A stretch of 54,624 bases of DNA from JAQXDR01 sp038138625 (GTDB lineage: Bacteria > Pseudomonadota > Alphaproteobacteria > Rhodobacterales > Rhodobacteraceae). Positions within the stretch are counted from its first letter, which is position 1. Each line of letters starts with the position of its first letter. Under the pieces are notes generated by a model that was given only the letters and a program-made list of their open reading frames with translations, did no database searches and was not told the DNA's origin. Shown here piece after piece: positions 26,204 through 34,554 of this stretch. Location of the stretch: assembly GCA_038138625.1 (NCBI GenBank), contig JAYQEA010000008.1:1-54624 (forward strand), given 5' to 3'. The position numbers and the translations under genes were made by a program.

Positions 26204-27151
26204 ATGCCTACCACTCCACTCGATAAAGTCGCGCATGCCACGCCCCAACCGGTTGCTCGCCGCATTCGTGGCCTTTCGGATCGGGCCATCGCCTGGATTT
26301 TCGTTGCGCCCACGATCTTTCTGCTTTTGGCAGTGAATATTTTTCCGCTGATCTGGACGATCCGGCTTAGTTTTACCAATTACCGCGTAAATCGCCCAAA
26401 TCGCGACGTTGAATGGATTGGCCTCAGAAACTATGAGCGCATTCTGAGCGATCCCGACATCTGGGAGACGATGCAGGCCACCGCGCATTTTCTGATCTGG
26501 ACCATCGTACTTCAGGTACTGATTGGCTTTGCCCTGGCCTATCTGATCAACAAGAAATTCAAGGGCAACGATCTGTGGACCACGATCATCGTGTTTCCGA
26601 TGATGCTGTCGCCTGCTGTTGTCGGTAACTTTTGGACTTTTCTTTATCAGCCCCAGATTGGCCTGTTCAACTATGTAGTCGCATTCTTCACCGGCGTAGA
26701 ACCAGCAAGCTTTTCGATGATCGGTGATGTGCATCTGGCCCCTTGGGCAATTGTGATCGCCGACACCTGGATGTGGACGCCCTTTGTGATGTTGATCTGC
26801 CTTGCGGGCTTGCGATCGATACCCGACACCATATACGAGGCCGCAGAATGCGACCGCGCGAGCAAATGGCGGCAGTTCTGGACCATCACAGTCCCTATGG
26901 TTTTACCGTTTCTAATGCTGGCGGTCCTTTTCCGCGGTATCGAAAACTTCAAGATGTTTGACTTGGTTGTGCAACTTACAGGCGGGGGACCCGGTAATAC
27001 GACGACACTGACCTCTATCGACCTGAAGCGCGAAGCCTTCGAGAAATGGCGCACAGGGCTTAGCTCGGCCTATGCGGTGATCTTATTTGTGACTGTCTTC
27101 GGGCTGGCCAGCATATATGTCAAAGCCCTGAATAAGGTGAAAGAACGATGA
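26204..27151 (+). CDS. Sugar/polyol ABC transporter permease, first subunit (UgpA/MalF type)
   Basis: The ATG at 26204 gives 315 residues; a longer frame upstream would run into the binding-protein gene. About six membrane spans are visible, starting with AWIFVAPTIFLLLAVNIFPL, and the EAA loop reads EAAECDRASKWRQFWTITVP. The stop overlaps the second permease start by four bases. It is a subunit of the CUT1 carbohydrate importer type. Confidence 0.9.
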   Translation: MPTTPLDKVAHATPQPVARRIRGLSDRAIAWIFVAPTIFLLLAVNIFPLIWTIRLSFTNYRVNRPNRDVEWIGLRNYERILSDPDIWETMQATAHFLIWTIVLQVLIGFALAYLINKKFKGNDLWTTIIVFPMMLSPAVVGNFWTFLYQPQIGLFNYVVAFFTGVEPASFSMIGDVHLAPWAIVIADTWMWTPFVMLICLAGLRSIPDTIYEAAECDRASKWRQFWTITVPMVLPFLMLAVLFRGIENFKMFDLVVQLTGGGPGNTTTLTSIDLKREAFEKWRTGLSSAYAVILFVTVFGLASIYVKALNKVKER

Positions 27152-28089
27152 GTGCTTTTTCCGTCACCGAACCCTCGTCGCGTACAAAATGGGGTGCAGG
27201 CATCTTGGTGATTGCTTATGCGCTGATCACGATTGCCCCATTGCTCTGGATCATTGCGACCGGGTTCAAAAGCCCCACAGACTCCATCGCCTATCCGCCC
27301 AAAGTGGTTTTCGAGCCGACGCTTGAAGGCTACGTAAACCTTTTCACCGATCGCACGCGTGCCACACAGGACATGCTGGACAAAGCTGGCCCACCACAAA
27401 CCTGGTACGAAGAAATCGTGCGCAAGCGTGGCACGGTGATCACCGGCACATCCCGTTATGGCGAAAGGTTTCTGAATTCGGTAATCATTGGGTTCGGATC
27501 GACCTTTTTGTGTATGATCCTCGGAACGGCAGCTGCCTATGCCTTCAGCAGGTTCCGCGTGCCCTTGAAGGATGACCTGCTGTTCTTCATTTTGTCCACG
27601 CGGATGATGCCACCCATCGCTGTGGCGATCCCGATCTTTTTGATGTTCCGACAGCTTGGCCTCAGCGACACGCATCTGGGCATGATCTTGCTCTATACGG
27701 CGGTAAACCTGTCGCTATCGGTCTGGCTCCTGAAAGGCTTTATTGATGAAATCCCGATCGAATATGAAGAGGCGGCATTGATTGATGGCTACACCCGATT
27801 TCAGGCGTTTTACAAAGTGGTGCTCCCGCAGGCGGCCACGGGCATCGCATCAACGGCAATTTTCTGTCTGATCTTCGCTTGGAATGAATATGCATTTGCG
27901 GTGCTTTTGACCTCGGGGACGGCCCAAACGGCCCCGCCTTTCATCCCGACGATCATTGGTGTCGCAGGCAAGGACTGGCCCGCGGTCGCGGCAGGCGCAA
28001 CGCTGTTTTTGGTCCCGGTCATGGTGTTTACCATCCTGCTGCGCAAACACCTGCTGCGCGGGATCACTTTCGGAGCGGTTCGCAAATGA
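27148..28089 (+). CDS. Sugar/polyol ABC transporter permease, second subunit (UgpE/MalG type)
   Basis: This 313-residue protein has the MalG-type layout: first span ILVIAYALITIAPLLWIIAT, a long periplasmic loop of about 70 residues, and an EAA loop (EAALIDGYTRFQAFYKVVLP). It overlaps the preceding and following genes by four bases each (ATGA), so the operon is translationally coupled. The periplasmic loop is longer than in many MalG proteins. Confidence 0.9.
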   Translation: MSAFSVTEPSSRTKWGAGILVIAYALITIAPLLWIIATGFKSPTDSIAYPPKVVFEPTLEGYVNLFTDRTRATQDMLDKAGPPQTWYEEIVRKRGTVITGTSRYGERFLNSVIIGFGSTFLCMILGTAAAYAFSRFRVPLKDDLLFFILSTRMMPPIAVAIPIFLMFRQLGLSDTHLGMILLYTAVNLSLSVWLLKGFIDEIPIEYEEAALIDGYTRFQAFYKVVLPQAATGIASTAIFCLIFAWNEYAFAVLLTSGTAQTAPPFIPTIIGVAGKDWPAVAAGATLFLVPVMVFTILLRKHLLRGITFGAVRK

Positions 28090-28274
28090 AAGCTTTTATC
28101 AATGGCTTGCTGCGGCTGCGTCGTGGCCCTTGGGAGATGGTTGCCTCACTCTTTATCGCGATTGGCGTGGTCATGCTGATGCAGCCCTTCATGCTGGTGG
28201 CCTATTCCTATTCCTTCATTGTCACACTGGTCGGCACGGTGATGTTCATCATCGTCAGCCATTTCCCGGAGTAG
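28086..28274 (+). CDS. Small two-span membrane protein of the ABC operon
   Basis: A 62-residue protein whose ATG overlaps the permease stop (ATGA) and whose TAG is 3 bases before the next ATPase gene. The N-terminus is basic (LLRLRRGPWE), followed by two hydrophobic spans (MVASLFIAIGVVMLMQPFML and SYSFIVTLVGTVMFIIVSHF) with a short turn. Tight coupling and protein-like composition show that it is a real gene. Small membrane proteins occur in related polyol ABC operons (DUF2160-like), but I cannot assign it to a family. It could stabilise the permease pair or modulate transport. Confidence 0.8.
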   Translation: MKAFINGLLRLRRGPWEMVASLFIAIGVVMLMQPFMLVAYSYSFIVTLVGTVMFIIVSHFPE

Positions 28275-28277
28275 GTC

Positions 28278-29375
28278 ATGGCGCAGATACGAATTGAAAA
28301 TATCCGCAAGGAATTTGGTGACTTTACCGCCGTGCAATCGTCCAGTTTTACGGTTGAGGACGGTGAGTTTTTCATGCTCCTTGGTCCCTCGGGCTGTGGC
28401 AAGACGACGACCTTGCGCATGATGGCGGGGCTGGAATTACCAACCTCGGGCCGAATTTATATCGATGGTGAAGAAGTCGGTCAAAAGCCTGCGAGCCAGC
28501 GCGATATTGCCTTTGTGTTCCAGATGTTTGCGCTCTACCCCCATATGAATGTGCGTGGTAACATCAGCTATCCGCTAAAGTCTCAGGGCATGCCAAGGGC
28601 GCAGATTAAAGCCAAGGTGCACGAAGTGGCCGAGGTGCTTGGCATCACCGATATTCTCGACCGGCCCATTGGGGGGTTGTCGGGTGGGGACCGCCAGCGC
28701 GTCGCACTTGGCAGGGCCATCGTCCGAGCCCCCAAAGCGTTCCTGATGGACGAGCCTTTGGGCGCACTCGACGCGGAGTTCCGCGAACATATGTCAGAAG
28801 AACTGCGCGCACTGCACGATCGTATGGGTGCAACAACGGTCTATGTCACTCACGATCAGCTTGAGGCGATGCAGATGGGCGACAAGATTGTTGTGATGAA
28901 TCACGGTGTCGTCGAACAGTTTGGTGTGCCCCAAGACATCTATGACTGGCCTGCAACGAAATTTGTGGCGCAATTCATAGGCTCGCCCCCGATGAACTTC
29001 TTGGAGTTCCAAGGCGTGGCAGACGAGGGGGCCCAAAGTATCCAACTGGGTGACAGCTCACACCAAGTGCCCACAATCCGCGAAGGTGCGAAAGGTAAAC
29101 TGACCTTTGGCGTGCGACCTGAACATGTTGCGCTAGATGACGCTGCGCCCTATCGAGGGCGCGCTCTGGCGACGGAGTATTTGGGCACAACCCAGATCGT
29201 CACTTTTGAAACACCCAACGGCGTGCTCAAGGCGCGCCTGCCCAGTTCTGAACGGATTGATCAAGGTCAAATCACCGGCCTGCGCTTTGATCCCCGCACC
29301 GTCACACTTTTTGATGCCGAAAGCGGGGCGGCTTTGAAATCCGAGGCAAATGTAAAGGTGCTGTCTAATGGCTGA
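28278..29375 (+). CDS. Sugar/polyol ABC transporter ATPase, first (UgpC/MalK type)
   Basis: The 365-residue ATPase has Walker A GPSGCGKTT (about residues 36-44), the Q-loop (FVFQMFALYPHMNV), a signature region LSGGDRQRVALGRAIV, Walker B AFLMDEPLGALD and the switch His (VYVTHDQ). A C-terminal TOBE/regulatory domain follows from about residue 240 (FGVRPEHVAL). The signature has Asp in place of the usual Glu or Gln before RQRV. It overlaps the second ATPase gene by eight bases. Two different ATPases suggest a heterodimeric motor, as in glycerol-type GlpST importers. Confidence 0.92.
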   Translation: MAQIRIENIRKEFGDFTAVQSSSFTVEDGEFFMLLGPSGCGKTTTLRMMAGLELPTSGRIYIDGEEVGQKPASQRDIAFVFQMFALYPHMNVRGNISYPLKSQGMPRAQIKAKVHEVAEVLGITDILDRPIGGLSGGDRQRVALGRAIVRAPKAFLMDEPLGALDAEFREHMSEELRALHDRMGATTVYVTHDQLEAMQMGDKIVVMNHGVVEQFGVPQDIYDWPATKFVAQFIGSPPMNFLEFQGVADEGAQSIQLGDSSHQVPTIREGAKGKLTFGVRPEHVALDDAAPYRGRALATEYLGTTQIVTFETPNGVLKARLPSSERIDQGQITGLRFDPRTVTLFDAESGAALKSEANVKVLSNG

Positions 29376-30363
29376 GGTTCAACTGACGGGCATCACTAAA
29401 AGCTTTGGTGAAGACACTGCACTGGAAAATGTCACGATGACCGTTCCTGATGGGTCTTTTGTGGTTTTGTTGGGACCAACCGGCGCTGGCAAAACGACAA
29501 CGTTGCGGATGGTTTCAGGCCTTGATACAGCAGATTCTGGCAGCGTTTGGATCGGGGGACGTGACATGGCGGGCCTGACACCCGCGCAGCGCGATGTCGC
29601 GATGGTGTTTCAGCAATATTCGCTTTATCCGCATCTGACCGTGCGGCAAAATCTTGAATTTCCACTCAAGTCTCCGATCCTCAACACACCTAAATCTGAA
29701 ATTGATCGTAAGGTGGCAGAGATCGCCGAGGTGCTGCAGATCAGCCACAAACTGGACAACAAAGCCACCGCACTGTCAGGCGGTGAGATGCAGCGCGTGT
29801 CTATTGGACGGGCCTTGGTGCGCAACCCGTCCGTTTACCTTATGGACGAGCCACTCAGCTCGCTGGATGCCAAGTTGCGGGCAGACCTTAGGATTGAGTT
29901 GAAGTCGATCCAAGCAGATCGCGGTGCAACCTTGCTGTATGTGACACACGACCAGATTGAAGCCATGACCATGGCGACCCATGTGGGTGTTTTGGACAAA
30001 GGGCGCTTGATCCAATTCGGTCCACCGCGAGAGATCTACGAAAATCCGGTCAGCATCTATGCGGCTAGTCGTCTTGGTCAACCGCGCATTAATATCCTGC
30101 CTGCCGATGTGTTCGGCGGTGCGCCGTCCGGCGCGCGCCATATCGGCTTGCGACCTGAACATATCATACAAGGCGCAGGTGAAAACAGCACCGTCGCCCG
30201 CGTCGAGCGGCTGGGAGATCAGACCCGTCTGCACCTAACGTTCAAATCCCATGATCTGATAACTGTCACCGATGCGCACACAGCGCTGCAATCCGGCGAT
30301 GTGGTCAAAATCCGACCCGATAAGCCTTATTACTTCGACGCGAACGGCGCGCGACTGACCTGA
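29368..30363 (+). CDS. Sugar/polyol ABC transporter ATPase, second
   Basis: This 331-residue paralogue has Walker A GPTGAGKTT, Q-loop VFQQYSLYPHLTV, signature LSGGEMQRVSIGRALV, Walker B VYLMDEPLSSLD and switch His (YVTHDQIEAM), with a shorter C-terminal TOBE region (IGLRPEHII). Unlike the first ATPase it keeps the common GE in the signature. It starts eight bases within the first ATPase gene and is 11 bases before the kinase gene. Confidence 0.92.
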   Translation: MAEVQLTGITKSFGEDTALENVTMTVPDGSFVVLLGPTGAGKTTTLRMVSGLDTADSGSVWIGGRDMAGLTPAQRDVAMVFQQYSLYPHLTVRQNLEFPLKSPILNTPKSEIDRKVAEIAEVLQISHKLDNKATALSGGEMQRVSIGRALVRNPSVYLMDEPLSSLDAKLRADLRIELKSIQADRGATLLYVTHDQIEAMTMATHVGVLDKGRLIQFGPPREIYENPVSIYAASRLGQPRINILPADVFGGAPSGARHIGLRPEHIIQGAGENSTVARVERLGDQTRLHLTFKSHDLITVTDAHTALQSGDVVKIRPDKPYYFDANGARLT

Positions 30364-30374
30364 GGGAGGCCAGC

Positions 30375-31997
30375 ATGTCACAATTCATAAACGCCAAAGA
30401 CACTACCGTACTTGAGGCCATCGACGGGACTGTTCGCGCATCAGGCGGCGAACTTGCACGGCTGGACGGTTTTCCTCATATCAAGGTGGTCGTGCGTGCG
30501 AGCTGGGATAAAACCAAAGTCGCCCTTGTATCTGGTGGCGGATCAGGACACGAGCCCGCCCATGCAGGTTTTGTTGGCGAGGGAATGCTGACGGCGGCGG
30601 TGTGCGGTGATGTTTTTGCCTCACCGTCTGTCGATGCGGTGCTTGCGGGTATTTTGGCTGTGACCGGTCCTGCAGGATGCCTTTTAATTGTTAAAAATTA
30701 TACGGGCGACCGATTGAACTTTGGTTTGGCGGCAGAACGCGCACGGACCTTTGGATTGAACGTCAACATGGTGATCGTGGGTGACGACATCGCCTTGCCC
30801 CATCTGCCGCAGCCACGCGGCGTTGCAGGCACTCTCTTTGTCCACAAAATCGCTGGTGCCATTGCAGAAAGTGGTGCCTCGCTCGGGGATGTGACTGCAG
30901 CGGCAGAGCGTGTCATTGCGGGGACGAAATCCATCGGTATGTCGCTTGATACCTGCTGGGTTCCGGGCTCGCCAAAAGAAAATCGCATTCCTGACGGCAA
31001 GGCAGAGCTTGGCCTCGGCATTCACGGAGAACCTGGTGTCGAACAGGTGCCTTATAGTGGTGCGCGTCAGGCTATGGCGGCTGTCACAAACAAACTTTCG
31101 CAGACCATGGGTGATGTGCCCCATGTGGCCTTGTTAAACAACCTCGGTGGCACAAGCGAACTGGAAATGGCGATTTTGGCCAATGAGCTTGCCGGTTCGG
31201 TTATTGGCCAAAACATCAAAATGATCGTAGGCCCTGCGACGATGATGACTTCGCTTGATATGCGGGGCTTCTCAGTCTCGACCTATCCGCTCGCCGCCGA
31301 GGATCACGCATGGCTGACAGCCCCATGTGGTCCTGCCTCCTGGCCTGGCTGTAAGGCTCTCAATAGTGTACGTACAGTAGAAATTCCCGACGGTTTACGT
31401 CCGATCGAGCCGATCCCGTCCAAACACGCGGAAACAGAAGCGTTTTTGAAAAAATGCTGCGAATGTCTTATTGCGGCAGAGGCAGACTTGAATGCGCTGG
31501 ATGCAAAATCCGGTGATGGCGATACCGGTTCAACGTTGGCCGTTGCGGCCCAGGCATTGATTGATGCCAGCGCGCGTCTGCCACTGGCAGACCATACACA
31601 ATTGCTTCGGGCTATAGGTCAGGAGCTGTCTCAAACTATGGGTGGATCGTCTGGTGTGCTCATGGCAATTTTCTTCACTGCTGCGGGCGACGCCGCGGCA
31701 AGCGGCGCGCCAATGGCGCAGGCTTTCAAAGCCGGACTGGACCGCATGCAAAAGATCGGGGGAGCAGAACTTGGGGATCGTACGATGGTCGATGCCCTCT
31801 CGCCTGCGCTTGATGTTCTTATGACAGGTGGTGTCGCAAAAGCTGCCGTTGCTGCGCGAACAGGTGCTGACTACACCGCAAGATTGTCTACCGCCAAAGC
31901 CGGACGGTCTGCATATGTAAGCGAAGAGCAGTTGATAGGACATATCGATCCCGGTGCTGAGGCAGTCGCACGCCTGTTCGAGTGTCTCACCACATAA
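30375..31997 (+). CDS. Fused dihydroxyacetone kinase (DhaK-DhaL), ATP-dependent type
   Basis: The 540-residue protein fuses a DhaK domain (about 1-330) to a DhaL ATP-binding domain (about 350-540). DhaK signatures are GGGSGHEPAHAGFVG, the Asp in KNYTGDRLNF (Asp112) and the His in GLGIHGEPGVE (His217) that covalently binds the keto group of the substrate. DhaL carries DAKSGDGDTGSTL, the Asp cluster that binds Mg-ATP, and MGGSSGVL. The fused form is ATP-dependent, not PTS-dependent. It closes the ABC importer operon and should phosphorylate the imported triose or tetrose ketose. No dehydrogenase is in the operon, so the imported compound may already be a ketose such as dihydroxyacetone or erythrulose. 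Confidence 0.9.
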   Translation: MSQFINAKDTTVLEAIDGTVRASGGELARLDGFPHIKVVVRASWDKTKVALVSGGGSGHEPAHAGFVGEGMLTAAVCGDVFASPSVDAVLAGILAVTGPAGCLLIVKNYTGDRLNFGLAAERARTFGLNVNMVIVGDDIALPHLPQPRGVAGTLFVHKIAGAIAESGASLGDVTAAAERVIAGTKSIGMSLDTCWVPGSPKENRIPDGKAELGLGIHGEPGVEQVPYSGARQAMAAVTNKLSQTMGDVPHVALLNNLGGTSELEMAILANELAGSVIGQNIKMIVGPATMMTSLDMRGFSVSTYPLAAEDHAWLTAPCGPASWPGCKALNSVRTVEIPDGLRPIEPIPSKHAETEAFLKKCCECLIAAEADLNALDAKSGDGDTGSTLAVAAQALIDASARLPLADHTQLLRAIGQELSQTMGGSSGVLMAIFFTAAGDAAASGAPMAQAFKAGLDRMQKIGGAELGDRTMVDALSPALDVLMTGGVAKAAVAARTGADYTARLSTAKAGRSAYVSEEQLIGHIDPGAEAVARLFECLTT

Positions 31998-32154
31998 AAA
32001 ATGATGTGGCGTTCATTTTGTGGCCGGTCGGGTCTTAATACAAGGTTTGGTGAAGGTCAGCCGAGATCGCTTTGTTCTCCGGAACGCTAACTTGGGAAAT
32101 GGGGGCGCGCCATGAGCTTGATCATGACAACTCAAGAACCGCGCGCTTGTGGTC

Positions 32155-32442
32155 TCAGGCGTCTGTTTTCGATGTATAGGACGTTTTGCGGTCATCGATA
32201 ACGTCCGGCCCGACGTCCACACAAGGTTTGCATGCCAGCATCGTTGTAAGCCACGCGGCCCAGCATGGATCTTTCCGGAGCGCCCCGCAGAGGACAGCCA
32301 TCGCGCCTGTGATTGGTAATCGTCTTATATTGCGCTGTACTATTTTTGAGGGTGCCTCAGGCATCCGTCGCCCATCGATCTTTTGCATTGATGGTGCGCA
32401 GGCCTGCTCCGTCGTAGCATATGTATTCGCACGAGCAACCAT
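32155..32442 (-). pseudogene. Transposase remnant, IS110/IS116-like C-terminal part
   Basis: The frame contains SKIVQRNIRRLPITGAMAVL followed by DPCWAAWLTTMLACKP. This resembles the C-terminal part of IS110/IS116/IS902-type transposases (ISKxGxRxIRRLLIxGA, then WLxxMLxRKP). The expected ALANKxAR continuation is lost and no upstream catalytic domain is readable. Assignment is by motif memory only. Confidence 0.5.
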
Positions 32443-32918
32443 ACATGACTTCTGGACCCTGCGTCGGCTATGGCCATAAGCCCGTGATGTTGCCTCATCG
32501 TGTTTGATTGATCCAAGATTTCATGACGCGGCGCCACCATCCTTTTGTCAAAAGGAGCTCCGATCATAGTATGCATGCCAAAGGCTTGCGATTTGCACGG
32601 TTTGGTAAATTGCGACGTTATCAAAGCTGTCTATCACGCGTTCAAGTTGACTGCTCGATTGTGCATGTTAGCGGGCCTATAAATTGCGGATTCGAAAAAA
32701 CCTACCCCACGACGGGTGTTCAGCGTTTTTGACCCAGACGTCGCGCATCGTCGGATATGATCGCTTTTGCTTTATTCGCGCCGTTCTTTTGACGGGTCAC
32801 AAACGTCTTGTGAACAGATGGAATTGGACGCATCTCGTGGTAAGGCTAGCCAATCTCATGCCTTGTAAAGGAAATGCTGCGCCGGCCTGCATTGCAATAC
32901 CACGCCTTGAAAGGTAGC

Positions 32919-33116
32919 TCAGAACCACAGCAAGCCTAGGGCGCGACAATTTTTGCGCACCACGACCGAAATATCAGCGGCAGCCCCATGCCGGTGCGCA
33001 GGTTTGCCAAATCGTTTCACTTTGTTCACAGATTCTCTGGCCCTGTACAATGGTTCAAGCTTTTCTCGTTGTGGCACATCGCGATGCCGCGGGGGGCATC
33101 CATTTTTGATCTTCAA
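32919..33116 (-). pseudogene. Transposase remnant, IS5-like C-terminal part
   Basis: The frame includes LEPLYRARESVNKVKRFGKP followed by AHRHGAAADISVVVRK. IS5-family transposases end with YRxRNxxExxFxKxKxFRRxATRYDK, so this looks like a worn copy of that end, with a deletion in the middle. No terminal inverted repeats are evident. Confidence 0.42.
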
Positions 33117-33342
33117 AGTTTACGATGAGACGACACACTACCGCTGTGCAGATCCAAGATGTTCCAAAAGAGCGGACGTCAGACAGGCGGGTTCACCTGA
33201 GCAATTTAACAAATAGAAAACAGAATGCACGTTATGATAAGGATCCGCGATTGGTCCTTAAATCTCTGCCGAAAGAGCGCCACGTATTCGCTATGCACAA
33301 TGACGCGTCTATGGTGCAACTGCGTCGACTGTAGAAATAAAT

Positions 33343-33419
33343 TGGTAGCGGAGGAGGGACTTGAACCCCCGACACGCGGATTATGATTCCGCTGCTCTAA
33401 CCACCTGAGCTACTCCGCC
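33343..33419 (-). tRNA. tRNA-Met (CAT), elongator type
   Basis: The minus strand gives a full 77-base cloverleaf: acceptor GGCGGAG pairing with CTCCGCT (G1-U72 wobble), D-arm with AGCTCAGGTGGTTAGAGC, anticodon arm GCGGA-ATCATAA-TCCGC with anticodon CAT, T-arm with GGGTTCAAGTCCC, discriminator A and encoded CCA at 33343-33345. The sequence matches the usual alphaproteobacterial elongator methionine tRNA. CAT could also be the lysidine-modified Ile tRNA, but the acceptor and anticodon stem fit Met. Confidence 0.95.
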
Positions 33420-33431
33420 AAACCGTGGTGC

Positions 33432-33460
33432 TAGCTAAGGTCTCATGCTTGGATCGTCAA
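33432..33460 (-). promoter_or_regulatory. tRNA-Met promoter
   Basis: On the minus strand TTGACG (33455-33460) and TAGCTA (33432-33437) are 17 bases apart, and the tRNA begins 12 bases after the -10 box. Spacing and position fit a strong housekeeping sigma promoter. Confidence 0.7.
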
Positions 33461-33571
33461 GCAGTTTTTGTGGGGATTTCTTAGCTTGAATTTTAAGCGA
33501 TCATATTGTCGAACATTCTGCGACCGAGTGACGCCTGCGGTGCGTGGCGGTAACACGATAGGGAGATAGCC

Positions 33572-33937
33572 ATGCGACGCGTTTTAGCTCCCATCCCTTA
33601 TCTGGCTGTATGCCTGTCAATAGTGCTGATGCATCAGGCGCTCGCTGTAGCGCGCGGACACGGCAGCGCCTTGCAGAGTGTGAGTCTATGCACAGGCCAT
33701 GGATTGGTTATGGTGTCGCTGGGAGCAGATGGATCGCCGGTCGTTGCACCTGATTTATGTCCCGATGCCGTGGTGCAGGCTGTAACCTTACCAGACCAAC
33801 ACGATGCAGCGGCACAAATCGTCACCTATTGGCGCGTTGCTGTCTCATCCACGATTGACCACTTTATTGCAAAATATCCATCTGTAATTGGCGTCGCGCG
33901 TGGTCCTCCTTTGGGGTCGGAATTGACATCGACATAA
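33572..33937 (+). CDS. Small exported protein upstream of copper chaperone
   Basis: The 121-residue protein has an N-terminal signal or anchor (residues 5-25, LAPIPYLAVCLSIVLMHQAL) and a mature part with two cysteines (Cys40 in SVSLCTGHG and Cys63 in APDLCPDAV). The SLCT...G...LC pattern resembles DUF2946-type proteins that accompany copper genes. It starts at the ATG after GGGAGA and is 26 bases upstream of the PCu(A)C gene, so both should be one operon. The two cysteines could bind copper; this is inference. Confidence 0.7.
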   Translation: MRRVLAPIPYLAVCLSIVLMHQALAVARGHGSALQSVSLCTGHGLVMVSLGADGSPVVAPDLCPDAVVQAVTLPDQHDAAAQIVTYWRVAVSSTIDHFIAKYPSVIGVARGPPLGSELTST

Positions 33938-33963
33938 CCCAACGAAATCTCAAAGGAGATACT

Positions 33964-34422
33964 ATGTTACGCTCTTTATACATGGCCGCTTTCTGTGCTG
34001 TCTTATCCGGCCCTGCGATGGCCAACCCGATGATTATGGATCCCTATGCGCGGTCCTCTGGTCCGACTGCGCGGGCAGGTGCCGCCTTTTTTATGATACA
34101 TGGAGGCGAGACAGCCGACCGTCTGTTAGATGCGCGATCTGAGGCCGCCAAACGGGTCGAATTGCACACCCACATCATGACCCAGGACGGACTGGCGAAA
34201 ATGGAGCGTTTAGAGGATGGAATCCCAATTCCTGCCGGTGGCATGGTTCGTCTGGAACGCGGTGGTATGCACGTTATGTTTATGGGTCTTACGGCACCCT
34301 TCGAACAGGATATGTCTGTTGCAGTTACGCTTGTTTTTGAACATGCAGGCGAAATCGAAGTTCAAATACCTGTGGATCAGGAACGACGTCCTGAAGTCAG
34401 TAGCAAAAGCCATGATCATTAA
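33964..34422 (+). CDS. Periplasmic copper chaperone PCu(A)C
   Basis: The 152-residue precursor has a Sec signal (1-20, ending AMA) and the PCu(A)C fold of the DUF461 family. Copper ligands are visible: His70 and Met72 (THIM), Met80 (GLAKMERL), and His103 and Met105 (GGMHVMFM), matching the H(M)x10Mx21HxM motif. A His-containing C-terminal tail (KSHDH) may add a second site. In the family this protein hands Cu(I) to the CuA centre of cytochrome c oxidase together with Sco. An AAAGGAG site precedes the ATG. Confidence 0.9.
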   Translation: MLRSLYMAAFCAVLSGPAMANPMIMDPYARSSGPTARAGAAFFMIHGGETADRLLDARSEAAKRVELHTHIMTQDGLAKMERLEDGIPIPAGGMVRLERGGMHVMFMGLTAPFEQDMSVAVTLVFEHAGEIEVQIPVDQERRPEVSSKSHDH

Positions 34423-34443
34423 GCAGTTGGCTTAAGCCGATTT

Positions 34444-34471
34444 GCTCCGGCCTTGCTTGTGAGGTCGGAGC
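34444..34471 (+). terminator. Possible terminator hairpin after the copper chaperone gene
   Basis: GCTCCGGCC (34444-34452) pairs with GGTCGGAGC (34463-34471) with one G-T pair around a 10-base loop, 21 bases after the stop. No clear T-run follows, so it may act only weakly. Confidence 0.45.
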
Positions 34472-34554
34472 TGTATCTCGTGACCAAAGGGTTGCATTGT
34501 GTCTACGAGCGGGCAAAGATTGCAGGCCCAGCCGTTTGAGAAGCCTTAGATCCC

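Larger units (their letters stand above)
31998..33342. mobile_element. Insertion-sequence graveyard next to tRNA-Met
   Basis: The 1.3 kb between the kinase gene and the 3' end of the tRNA has no intact gene. Two minus-strand fragments look like transposase C-termini (see the entries at 32155 and 32919). The rest consists of short frames without recognisable content. Position at a tRNA 3' end and multiple element types suggest repeated insertion and decay. Confidence 0.5.
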
